This document shows, piece after piece, positions 51,401-58,875 of a DNA stretch of 64,000 nucleotides (the stretch's first letter is position 1; each line of letters opens with the position of its first letter). The stretch lies in assembly GCF_918797505.1 (NCBI RefSeq), contig NC_092798.1:11359501-11423500 (forward strand), in the 5' to 3' direction. The DNA is from Bemisia tabaci. Taxonomy: Eukaryota; Arthropoda; Insecta; Hemiptera; Aleyrodidae. A program made the translations under genes and the position numbers. The notes beneath the pieces were generated by a model. It saw nothing but the letters and a program-made list of their open reading frames with translations. It made no database searches and had not been told where the DNA came from.

Positions 51401-54400
51401 AGCACGTCCTCAACTCTTTCCGTGCACCGCTCCCTTGTTTGAATGAAAACCCGCAGTAATTACTAAAGGAGATATTGCACTTTGAAAAAGACAGTGTGTA
51501 ACATTGTACAGTACGGCAGTACATCTTATGGTCTCTTCCACCCTGCATTCATCAACTAGTGATGCACACTTACACTGATTACTCAACTTAAAGTATGAAA
51601 GCAAACAAGAAAAAGAAACCAATATATGCACTATGGCAGTGGATGTCACCATATGCTATGGTTTTTTAAAAGCAAAATCTTCGTTAATATTGTATGTAAA
51701 TACTTGGTTTTTGGACAGATTATATTATTTTGTGCTGATCTATAATCAGAAATCATCTAAACTCGATTCTGTGACAAGCGCAACTTACCCGCTACAAGCT
51801 CCAAAGTGCATAAAAGTAAAAAGACAAGGTAGCAGTAGACCGGATCTTCCAAGATTTAATCAAGCGGTTTCAAAATATTTAAAACAATAAGCACTAAGAC
51901 CAGAACCTATGGAAAAGATACACCCAATTTGAATCACATTTTAACTTGGTGTTATTTTCATTTTCAGCTCCACGCAATGGCCTGTTGTTTAAAAGCAGTT
52001 TGCACGAAGGATTCAGCAAAAGCAATAGAAGTTTGTCGTCTAGCTACCGGAGGCCACGGTTACATGAACTCCAGTAATTTCCCCTCTACCTATGGCATGG
52101 TCACTGCTGCTGAAACATATGAGGGAGAAAACACAGTCCTACTACTGCAGACCGCAAGGCTAGTCAACATTTGTTTTTTATCCATCATTTGAATTAAGAA
52201 ATACAAAAAGGGCGGGAGTCCAAAAACTCATTAACCCTGGCATTGGCGTGACATTTGACGTCTAAATTCTATCCAACTTTTCTCTGATAAAAATTAGTCC
52301 CTTTCCTTTAGTGTCATTAGCTTCCTGTATTTTATTTTCATTGCTTTAAAATGTGTAAATCAGGTTCGACATTAAACGGTACTACATTAATTATTTAACC
52401 ATCATAAAATGTGACATATTTTTTAACGTATTCTTTTTGTCGATACAGATTCCTTGTGAAAGCATGGCAACAAGCTCGCAGTGGCGGCAATCTAACAGAA
52501 ACCGTAGAGTATTTAAAGACTATGCCTTTGCAGCCCTTATCATTATGGGTGAACAGCCTCCAACACCTAGGAATTGCTTTCAAAAGGGTGGCAGCTGGGT
52601 AAGTTTGATTGTTGTGTGGTTTTATTTTAGTTTTAAAGCAGTAGGACTTAGATTTTACGACCCTCTTGTTCCCATTGCTGCTATCATGTTATTAAATTTT
52701 TCCTTGTTGACAAGCAAAACATTTATGGGGGGGGAAAAAAAGTTTTAATTTTTTATGATCGACAACATTTTGGGAAAGGTGGCTGCAGATGATGCTCCTA
52801 TCAGAAAGAGCGAGCTAAATTTTTAGGGTTTGGATAAACCTTTGGTTATCCAATCAACCTAATTGCCTCATTCTGCCGGATAAACTAGATTCCATTTTAT
52901 TTCATTTATATTAAGAAATATCCACTTTTACAAATAGGAGAAATATTCTTTATGAAAAAGTACATAATCATGTTGGTGTATATCATCGCTACTAAAACTT
53001 TTTTTCGAACTTCCTCAATTTGTCCTGATTTGATAAATCTTTGAATCATAGATTAAGACAAAAATACCTCTATTTAAAGTTGTTGAATGACCACAAAAAT
53101 TTGCTTATTTCAGTTTTTACCTTTAGTCAGTGCACTAAATTTTAAATAAAATTCTCATTTTCATTTTTATCTTCACTTTTCAGGAATATTGAAACCTGCG
53201 CAACTTCCATTGAAAGAAGAATTCTAGTAGGTGTAGCCCCTGAGGATGCTTGGAACGAAGTTTCAATCCAACTTGCCAAAGCTGCTGAGGTTAGTTCCTT
53301 TGCTTTCTCAGAATCTTATCTGACCATAATGAAGGAACCTGATTTAATTTTTCCCCATTCAGCAAACTTTCTCCCGAACCAATGAGTTTTTACTTTCTAA
53401 CTGCTCAACCCTTTGATATTATATTATTTTTTGGAGTCACCCTTCCTGCCTTCCCCTCTAAAAAATTCTAACGCAATGAGGGAATCAAGCCTTATGACAG
53501 GGAGTCGTCGTGCAAGCTTAAAAAAATTCCGGCAGAAATGAGCTGCCACTGAGCTCTGGCAGAAAAAATTGATCCAAGGATTATGAATAGTTTATAACTT
53601 TACCTACAGTATGCACCACTTTATTCTAGCTCTTTACTTTTTGTCGACCAAAACTCGTAAAATTCAAGTAATTTTGTGAAAATTTAAATGCAAAGGGCTC
53701 AAGTTCCTAAATACTCTTATTGGATATTCTGGCATGTTAAGTTTTTCTCTATATACATGCAGATTTGAACTAATGCTCAAGAGATTTTGTCAGTATTACC
53801 TGATGGTTGTGAGTTTTTGTTTCACTTGATACCTCTTTGAAGATTTTATTCAGGCTTTTATGATTTCGACAGATTTTTAAAATTTACTCTCACCTCCTTA
53901 TATCAACAATTGTAATTTCATATTTTTGTTTCATGTTTCTTCAGACACACTGCAGAGCATTTATGATGCAAATATTCATCAATTTTGCCACAAGTGCGCA
54001 AGTGTCTCCAGAGCTCAAGAAGGTCCTGATCGAACTTTGTGAACTGTATGGCACATATTTTCTTCTTGATAATCTTGGCGATTTCTTCATGGTAATTTTT
54101 TGCATTTTTACTCAAAACTTTTATATTCACTTACCTACTGAAGCCAATATGAATTTTTCATTTTGTCACCACAAATTTCAGCCTCTTTTCCCCTGTCATA
54201 AAAGCTGTTTTGAGCTTTTTTAAGTTCAGTTACAAATTTCTCGCTAAAATTCATCTCGGGACTTTCATCATGCAGTAGCCCAATTGCAATAATTTTTTAA
54301 TCCCACAGATTTAGAAGAAAATACGTTGCGCAGGGAAAGGAGAACCTTCTAAGCAAACCAGGCATCGTCCAAACTTTGCCAACAAGTTCTCAGTTTTCTA

Positions 54401-55028
54401 GAAAATTTATACCATCAACTTCCACATAATTCTCAACTCCATATGTTTCCTCCAGCTTGATGTATTTGTAAAACTAATTGTGAATGACTTCTGCGTTCTT
54501 TTTTTCTTTACTCAAAAAATCTTGAGCTTTCACACTTTGGACAAACTCTGATGTGACTTACCACCCTCTCTTCCTGTACTGTTATATAAGTACAGAGATA
54601 AGTCCTGACAAAAGTTTCTACATCCTTTATTAATGAAAACAGCGCTCACTGAAAATTGACACTGTATGCTTGACCTACTTTTAACCGAGGCTTTTAATCC
54701 TAAACTTCAAGTTTTCAATACCCCCAAGTTTAATAGTACCCCTCATCATTGCCGATTTTTTTTTCAGTATGCGGGACTACGTTCTTCTGATGTTCCAAGC
54801 ATACAAGAGTGGATGGAAACGTTACTTCACAAGATACGACCAAACGCTGTGGGAATCGTGGATGGTTTTGACATATCAGATGCTGTGCTTAGGTCTGCGC
54901 TAGGAGCCTACGACGGCAATGTTTATGAGCGGCTTTTTGCGGAAGCAAATAAAAGTCCTTTGAACGCCGAACCAGTCGATGAATCTTTCCACAAGTACTT
55001 GAAACCATTCCTCAAGTCTAATTTATAG
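29243..55028 (+). CDS. ACOX1: Peroxisomal acyl-CoA oxidase, ACOX1-like (13 exons)
   Basis: Exons: 29243-29366, 46432-46597, 47295-47463, 47873-47996, 48436-48555, 49239-49363, 49916-50079, 50544-50706, 51968-52158, 52449-52598, 53184-53289, 53945-54091, 54768-55028; 2,010 nt, 669 residues (human ACOX1 has 660). The enzyme catalyses the first, FAD-dependent step of peroxisomal beta-oxidation, making trans-2-enoyl-CoA and H2O2. The N-terminus ([20 protein letters not shown]) matches the family start. [20 protein letters not shown] is the conserved flavin/substrate segment. [16 protein letters not shown] and [11 protein letters not shown] belong to the beta domain. The catalytic Glu is Glu437 in TYEGENTV. 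The last residues are KSNL, a weak match to the peroxisomal SKL signal. Intron 1 is 17 kb. The intron after 52,158 has a GC donor. ACOX3 is less likely given the N-terminus. Confidence 0.93.
29780..29990. mobile_element. GCGACGTCGCAGACTT-type element, diverged copy
   Basis: It starts GGTTTGCGACGTCGCAGACT and runs through CTGTCGTACTTTATTTTTCAA and AAAATTCTGCAAAAACC to a diverged CAAACAAGGTACGTTG end. This is the same order of words as the better-kept copy at 40,905-41,159. Confidence 0.55.
30989..31777. mobile_element. Non-autonomous hAT-like element, copy 1
   Basis: Ends CAGGGCCGGATT and ATCCGGCCCTG, flanked by an 8-base duplication with one mismatch (GAAGAGTC 30,981-30,988 / GAAGAGGC 31,778-31,785), the length expected of hAT. 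The interior holds about two 79-base-type tandem units (31,305-31,425, words GCAATGCGTGAAGTATTC). No transposase is encoded. It is inverted relative to copy 2 at 37,608-38,508. Confidence 0.8.
32000..32248. mobile_element. GGGGCTTGGAAGAC-type element, copy 1
   Basis: The ends GGGGCTTGGAGAACTAGGCG and GCCGTGTCCTTCAAGCCCC are inverted repeats of about 35 bases including AAGTGCAGTTTTT / AAAAACTGCACTT. Copies 2 and 3 are at 41,650-41,899 and 46,734-46,975. Non-coding. Confidence 0.65.
32671..32912. mobile_element. AAACCACGTATCTCC-type TIR element
   Basis: Inverted ends of about 35 bases: ATATCGATAGCCAAAGTGC... AAACCACGTATCTCC on the left, and the complement ending in CATCGATAT on the right, with GTCTGCGACGTCGCAAACGG just inside. 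It is related to the copy at 40,905-41,159, in opposite orientation. Confidence 0.65.
32953..33204. mobile_element. CTGCCGTGCTAAGG-type miniature element, copy 2
   Basis: Ends CTGCCGTGCTAAGGGAAAAC and TTCTTCCTTAGCATGCCAG, flanked on both sides by TATA, which may be a 4-base target duplication. It has the same inner TTGCCAAATTTC motif as copies 1 and 3. Confidence 0.75.
34165..34375. mobile_element. GCGACGTCGCAGACTT-type element, diverged copy
   Basis: It begins TCTCAGGTTGCGACGTTGCG and ends near TTTTCAAACGTCACAAACGA. Its internal words follow the order of the 40,905-41,159 element, but it is strongly diverged and the outer ends are lost. Confidence 0.45.
35401..35536. mobile_element. CTACATTTTGCAATTAGG element, copy 1
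   Basis: About 136 bases with inverted ends GCTACATTTTGCAATTAGGA and TCCCTAATTGCAAGATGTAG. The central part holds TATAGGGAAACTAATGGTGC. A second copy in opposite orientation is at 42,862-43,001. Confidence 0.6.
36391..36428. repeat. A38 homopolymer
   Basis: Thirty-eight consecutive A. It could mark the 3' end of an old retroposed insertion, but I see no source gene or target duplication beside it. Confidence 0.85.
37608..38508. mobile_element. Non-autonomous hAT-like element, copy 2
   Basis: Ends CAGGGCTGGATTTA and AATCCGGCCCTG with a perfect 8-base duplication GTTCCAGG (37,600-37,607 and 38,509-38,516). The interior has three tandem 79-base units starting at 37,973, 38,052 and 38,131 (GCGCCTAC ... 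TACTTCACGCATTGCG). No transposase is encoded. It is the longer relative of 30,989-31,777. Confidence 0.88.
38526..38689. mobile_element. Short hAT-type MITE, CAGTGGCG ends
   Basis: A 164-base element with ends CAGTGGCGTGGCGTGAATT and AATTCACGCTACGCCACTG, flanked by a perfect 8-base duplication CCGTATTG (38,518-38,525 and 38,690-38,697). It sits one base beyond the target duplication of the neighbouring hAT-like element. Non-coding. Confidence 0.88.
40111..40512. mobile_element. CACTGAAAAAAA-ended element rich in GGTAATTTTACC
   Basis: The ends CACTGAAAAAAATT and TTTTTTTTTCAGTG are inverted. The interior contains about ten copies, in both orientations, of GGTAAWWTTACC-like words. Non-coding, with no clear target duplication. 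Confidence 0.6.
40905..41159. mobile_element. AAACCACGTATCTCG TIR element, best copy
   Basis: A 255-base element with inverted ends TCGACGGTGAAACTACCAAA and TTTGGTACTTTCACCGTCGA that continue through ACCACGTATCTCGGTTTGCG. Diverged copies lie near 3,603-3,800, 29,780-29,990, 32,671-32,912, 34,165-34,375, 48,606-48,760 and 50,290-50,482. Non-coding. Confidence 0.8.
41650..41899. mobile_element. GGGGCTTGGAAGAC-type element, copy 2
   Basis: Ends GGGGCCTGGAAGACAAGACG and CGCCCTATCTTCCAAGCCCC. It is collinear with the copy at 32,000-32,248 throughout, including the shared ACTTAATTTTTTCAAAAACT word near the right end. Confidence 0.7.
42035..42445. mobile_element. Fold-back element 2, flanked by TTAA
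   Basis: The arms (42,035 to about 42,243, and about 42,267-42,445) are near-perfect inverted repeats around a short loop. The ends are GGTGATTCG / CGATCACC with TTAA on each side (42,031-42,034 and 42,446-42,449). It shares the ends, a GCGATATATCGCATCGAT motif and a TCGCATTCGAT-like arm tip with the element at 298-737, but the bulk of the arms is unrelated. Confidence 0.78.
42862..43001. mobile_element. CTACATTTTGCAATTAGG element, copy 2
   Basis: Starts GACTACATTTTGCAATTAGG and ends CAAATTGCTAAATGCAGTC, with TTAGTTTCCCTATGCACATA in the middle. It corresponds to the copy at 35,401-35,536. Confidence 0.6.
43285..43303. repeat. G19 homopolymer
   Basis: Nineteen consecutive G. See the similar runs at 2,387 and 45,200. 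Confidence 0.9.
43418..43516. repeat. Tandem CTTTATTAACATATGCTTA repeat
   Basis: Four copies of a roughly 20-25 base unit (CTTTATTAACATATGCTTA) with small length differences. Non-coding minisatellite. Confidence 0.8.
44174..44429. mobile_element. CTGCCGTGCTAAGG-type miniature element, copy 3
   Basis: Ends CTGCCGTGCTAAGGAAGAAC and GTTTTTCCTTAGCACGGCAG, flanked by AACA on both sides. This is the best preserved of the three copies. Confidence 0.8.
44690..44990. mobile_element. Inverted-repeat element with GGATCGCATTTAGCAAA arms
   Basis: The left arm (about 44,715-44,755) holds GGATCGCATTTAGCAAA and GCGCGATTACAGTG. The right arm (about 44,926-44,972) has CACTGTAATCGCGC and TTTGCTAAATGCGATCC. 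The spacer is about 170 bases. Flanking G/A-rich words (GGAATTTTTCCC, GAAAATTTCCT) recur on both sides, hinting at a larger element of about 44,510-45,170. Confidence 0.55.
45200..45219. repeat. G20 homopolymer
   Basis: Twenty consecutive G in ACOX1 intron 1. Confidence 0.9.
45373..46273. mobile_element. 901-base TIR element with internal GC-rich palindrome
   Basis: The ends GGTTACAGGACATTTCGTCA and TTGACAAAATGTCCTGAAAC are inverted and stay similar for about 65 bases (TTTTTGTCCGCGCACC and CCAGTAATTTACG). The interior is AT-rich except for a GC-rich block around 45,940-46,110 that holds the palindrome listed next. No transposase. The target duplication is unclear (AT-rich flanks). Confidence 0.7.
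45985..46062. repeat. 78-base near-perfect palindrome
   Basis: Two abutting 39-base arms, 37 of 39 paired, starting CTGGCGCCTACAAACCTAAG. The arm core (GCGCCTACA ... ACTTCACGCATTGC) matches the 79-base tandem unit of the hAT-like elements at 30,989 and 37,608. Confidence 0.85.
46734..46975. mobile_element. GGGGCTTGGAAGAC-type element, copy 3 (ACOX1 intron 2)
   Basis: Begins GGGGTTCGGAAGACAAGTGG and ends with CAAAAACTGCACTTATCC. Collinear with the copies at 32,000 and 41,650 but more diverged at the right end. Confidence 0.6.
48606..48760. mobile_element. Partial AAACCACGTATCTC-type element (ACOX1 intron 5)
   Basis: Only the left two thirds is recognisable: AACACGTATCTCCATG, CTGCCTGTCATACTTGATTTT and GAAAATTTCAAGGAATATT. 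The right end is not found. Confidence 0.45.
49530..49700. mobile_element. Repeat shared with 57,455-57,640 (ACOX1 intron 6)
   Basis: The block TTTACTTTCAATGCTGAACT, GAAGACAGCTG and GGCGTGGACTCCATT recurs at 57,455-57,640 with TTTACTTTCAATACTAAACT and TTTTGCATGGACTCTATTTT. The outer ends AGTCCATGC and GCATGGACT in the second copy are inverted, suggesting a TIR element. Non-coding. Confidence 0.5.
50290..50482. mobile_element. AAACCACGTATCTC-type element, reversed (ACOX1 intron 7)
   Basis: Reads toward its end as GGTATGACAGGAAGTCTGCA and GAGGTACGTGGTCTAGTAGT, the complement of the family start. Diverged, non-coding. Confidence 0.5.
50707..51967 (+). other. ACOX1 intron 8
   Basis: A 1.26-kb intron without a recognisable element. 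An open frame at 51,633-51,890 (+) ends in a Lys/Arg/Ser/Pro-rich tail but lacks a family match or splice support, so I treat it as chance. Confidence 0.5.
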
Positions 55029-55604
55029 ACTCATCCAATCTCTTGTTCCAGTGAAGCTCATTGACATTCACTCATGCTCCGTTCGTACTGTGCACTGGTT
55101 TTACAGTCTTCAGTGAAAAGACTAAATGCCTTTTTGAAAAATTTGGAAGGAAGCATAAATTTCTCTTTTCTTGTTGGAAGATCTATTTTTAGCTTGAATG
55201 AACAGCGGCAGTCAGACATACTAGGAAGTGGATACAGATTAGTGGCTCACCAAGATAATGGGAACAGTTTCCATTTTGCAGAGTACTCTCAAATTGAAGA
55301 GAACAGACTCACAAAGTTTAATTTAGATCTTTCTGAAGAAAATTTAACTCCGGGTGGCTTTTCTCAGAGTATTAGAGTATGCTGTATGACAGAGATTTTT
55401 CATGTATTCTTGGCTAACCATATTCTTTTTTCTAGTTTGGTTCATTTTTACAACTTCTTAGAATTTTGTTTTGTTTTTTAAATTTTATTTTGTTTTACTC
55501 TATTTATATACCCCTCCCCTCCCAAAGCATCAGTGTCCTGCCCTCTTCAGGCGCCATGCACCTAATGATTTAAAGTTGAACTTATTTTTATCGGGCTGCA
55601 TTAT

Positions 55605-55950
55605 GTTGATGAAATTACCTTTCTCCCGATCACTTTTTATCCGGTTTTCAGACGATAGCTATTTCGATGTTAATCATCATCATCAGGTCACTTCGACTTC
55701 GGTAAACGCTAACAGTCACATCTTATATTGTTAAAATTTACTAAAATTTACTAAAATTTATTTGGGTGCACCCACGAGTTTTTTAAAGTGTTTTATAGTA
55801 AATTTTAGTAAATTTTAACAATATAAGATGTGACTGTTAGTGTTTACGGAAGTCGAAGTCGAAGTGACCTGATGATGATGATTAACATCGAAATAGCTAT
55901 CGTCTGAAAACCGGATAAAAAGTGATCGGGAGAAAGGTAATTTCATTAAC
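55605..55950. mobile_element. Long hairpin insertion downstream of ACOX1
   Basis: Arms 55,605-55,753 and 55,796-55,950 are almost perfect reverse complements, with a 42-base loop centred on the palindrome TGGGTGCACCCA. The 13-base word CATGCACCTAATG lies on both sides (55,555-55,567 and 55,950-55,962) as a direct repeat, possibly a target duplication. Non-coding. Confidence 0.8.
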
Positions 55951-57454
55951 ATGCACCTAATGCTCAGAAAAATCAGGCTGTGGCATCTAAAAATTGGGGA
56001 AGCTGGACCATGGTAGCGCTTAAAAAAGTTTCAGCACCATGTCGACTATTCGAACTCCCAATTTCATGTGCCATGATGCATATGAAAAAAGTTAATTTGG
56101 CTTCTGAAAATTGTAGATGGCTCCCTACAAGCTGGGCTTCCCGGCCAATGTGGCTCCAAAATTTTTAGAGGGAAGGCAGAACACTGCAAACCATGAACTC
56201 ACTGGCTTAAGTTTTCTCTTAACGTCTTGCACCATTAGATCCATGATTTTGCGATGGTTGTAGGAAGGTTATTTCATATTTTATTGTTTCCTCATTGTGG
56301 AAATTAATTCAAGTCCATGGGTTTAGCCATATTTGAAAGGAATCAAAATTTGTAACAGAACATATTAAATGTAAATTTTCAATTTTAAAAGACATGCAGT
56401 AACTGTTAAAACCACACGTTGACTGGAACAGTCTGACATTTTGAGATTATTGCGCTAAAAGCCTCTTTTAAAAAAACTGAGCAACAAAGAAGACTAAGAT
56501 ATTTTTTTTTGACATCGAAATATTTACTGCATGGATTAGGTTTTTTGTAAAAAAACTAACTTGGCAATTCTGATGTATTGTTCAGTATGCAGACAAAATG
56601 ATGGGATCAATGAAAAACGATACCTATTTGGGTTTAGGTAGGTTTATGTGTGGAATGATTAAAAAAAGTCAAAATCTAGTGGAGAGCAATTCATGATATA
56701 TCATAAAGTAGGTACCAAATAAAGAATAATGAATGGATTTTGGTGCAAGGGACCTATTTAATTTTTTTTATCCTGTCATAGATTGGTCTCCTTGGAAACT
56801 GATCAACCTGTATAATTGTTTTCAGCATGTTAAAGTCCCTCATCCTTAGTTAATCCTAGTTAAAATTTATCAACTTTACTTTGTTGATAAATAATTTTTT
56901 CGTCAATTTCAATACAAGTTTAAAATATGCTTTTATCCCCATGAGAACTGTAAAATAAAACCGCAAAGAATAGATGTGAGGAAAATTGAGGCAGCCCCAG
57001 CTTCTCGCTGAATTTGTGTGGGAATTGCACAAATTTGAACAGTATCATGCTAAAATGTGGACTGTTACATTCCATGCAAGAAGCAACTCCGACGATTTTA
57101 ATGATTTAGCTCTGAAAGCATCAATTCAATCCTTGGCATTCCAAATTTTCTGTCACAGGTTTATTTGGAATCGAAAGCCAATCTTTGAAAATTTTCTTCT
57201 GTGCAAGAAGAATACTCTGAAACTTTCACACCATTAAGTCAATTTATTTTCCTCTTGAAAAATGTAATCAATGTTAAAACGCCGCTATTGACTCACCATC
57301 AATTTTTTAAGGCTTGTCCATTAAGTCAATTCGTTTAAACTTTCCAATTTTAGAATCGTTGTTTTATCAATTGTAATTTTTTGTGTGTATAATTATCTAG
57401 ATTTAATTGAAGCCCTGGATAGTTCTCGCCTCATTTCAGCCTGCTATGTTAGGT

Positions 57455-57640
57455 ATTGAAAAATTTAGTCTAGTAAAGTCCATGCTAAATAAGTTTACGC
57501 ACTTTTAGTGCTTGACAGGAGATCCACCATCTTAATTATTGTGTTTACTTTCAATACTAAACTGAAGACAGCTGTTCTTCTGTCCCACTGTAAAAGTGTG
57601 CAACTTTATTTTGCATGGACTCTATTTTACAGTAGGTTCA
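57455..57640. mobile_element. Repeat shared with 49,530-49,700
   Basis: Ends AAGTCCATGCTAAATAAG and TTTTGCATGGACTC are inverted. The middle, TTTACTTTCAATACTAAACT with GAAGACAGCTG, matches the copy in ACOX1 intron 6. Confidence 0.55.
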
Positions 57641-58875
57641 GCGGCGATTCTTGAAAGTTGACAACTCTGTTTTTCCTCTATTTAAATTGCTCTAAAACAA
57701 TCTGTTCTTGGTGAGGCAGCTTGCCTCACACAAAATCGACATTTTTTATGGATTTAAAGGGAAGGGAAACAGTATTGCCACTTGCAAAATCGCCTCTCAG
57801 AAGGTTTGAAACCAGTGTGAGATGAGTTCCATTGGCCAAAGTTCATCATGTGATTTAAAGGCTCCCCACTGCATTTAAATTCTGTTTCAAAAGTTACCCG
57901 TTATTTTCGAAAATCAAATAATTCTTGTCTGTTGTATAGATATCTTTTGTTGTGGGAGAATATAAAAAAATGTGCTTACAGCCCTCTCTTTTCAATCCAA
58001 AGACTGAATAAAAAATTGGCAAATGTTGCTTTTTTTCTTATCAATTACCAGTTAATGTGAATATGTTACGGAGTTAAAAATCAAAATGTATGTTTCTGTT
58101 ACCTCTAAAATTCAATCATTTTCTTTTTTCGTTTGTTAACTACCATCTATACAGGTATTGTGCAATAAATCAATCTTTTTCCCTCTTTCTTTTGGTAATC
58201 GGGAGAAATTTCTTTTTAGCTTAGAGACATTACAGGAGCACAACGAATTTACTGAATACATTTTCAAGATTACTGTCAATCAGAGCTTTATCCTACTTAT
58301 GTACGTAATACTCATTTTATATTTTTATTACGTTTGTTTTGCAATAAATCTACTTTTATTTTTAATAATTTACTGTTTTTCTTTTTAATTTTTGCAGACA
58401 AAACACCAAAAAGGAATCCCTCAAAATGTTGTACTCGGTCAAGCTCTCAATTATTTTTGGACTAGGTCATTTGTACGCATACTCAGGAAATTGATCATTT
58501 ATAATCAATGCCAATATCTAAAGACCGTCAATTTTTGAGCAAAACTGACCAAATTTTTCAAACCCTTGATATTACTAGATACCTACGGTGAAATTATTGT
58601 CAAAAATTGATCACTTCTATGTGTTTGAAGGGTTGACATGAAAAGTCAAGAGATTTTGATAATTTTGGTTAGGAAAACCTGGAAGAGCCAGGGATTTTTT
58701 CTCTGGCGAATCTGTTAACAGTATGAATCAGCAATAAAACAAATCAACTCTTTTCTTTTTTGTTTTTTATTTTCAATATTTACCAGTCTAAGAACTTACA
58801 TTCTACTTACAAGAATCGGTACCTTAGTTAATTTAAAGGGTACTGACTTGAACGATTAAACTATATTGCACTGTT

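Larger units (their letters stand above)
55029..58875. other. ACOX1 3' UTR and convergent intergenic region
   Basis: AT-rich sequence. AATAAA words near 56,719, 56,955 and 58,006 are candidate polyadenylation signals for ACOX1. It contains the hairpin at 55,605-55,950 and a repeat copy at 57,455-57,640. On the - strand an AATAAA near 58,765-58,770 could end the RPGRIP1-like mRNA. No further gene is supported; the open frame at 55,074-55,481 has no recognisable features. Confidence 0.5.

Noticed and set aside
51633..51890. 85-codon frame in ACOX1 intron 8
   Set aside because: The neighbouring exons join in frame without it, and no acceptor/donor pair places it in the oxidase. It could be a relic, but I cannot support it.
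55074..55481. 135-codon frame just after the ACOX1 stop
   Set aside because: No homology-like motifs, ends in a Phe/Leu-rich run of AT-rich DNA, and lies in the expected 3' UTR.
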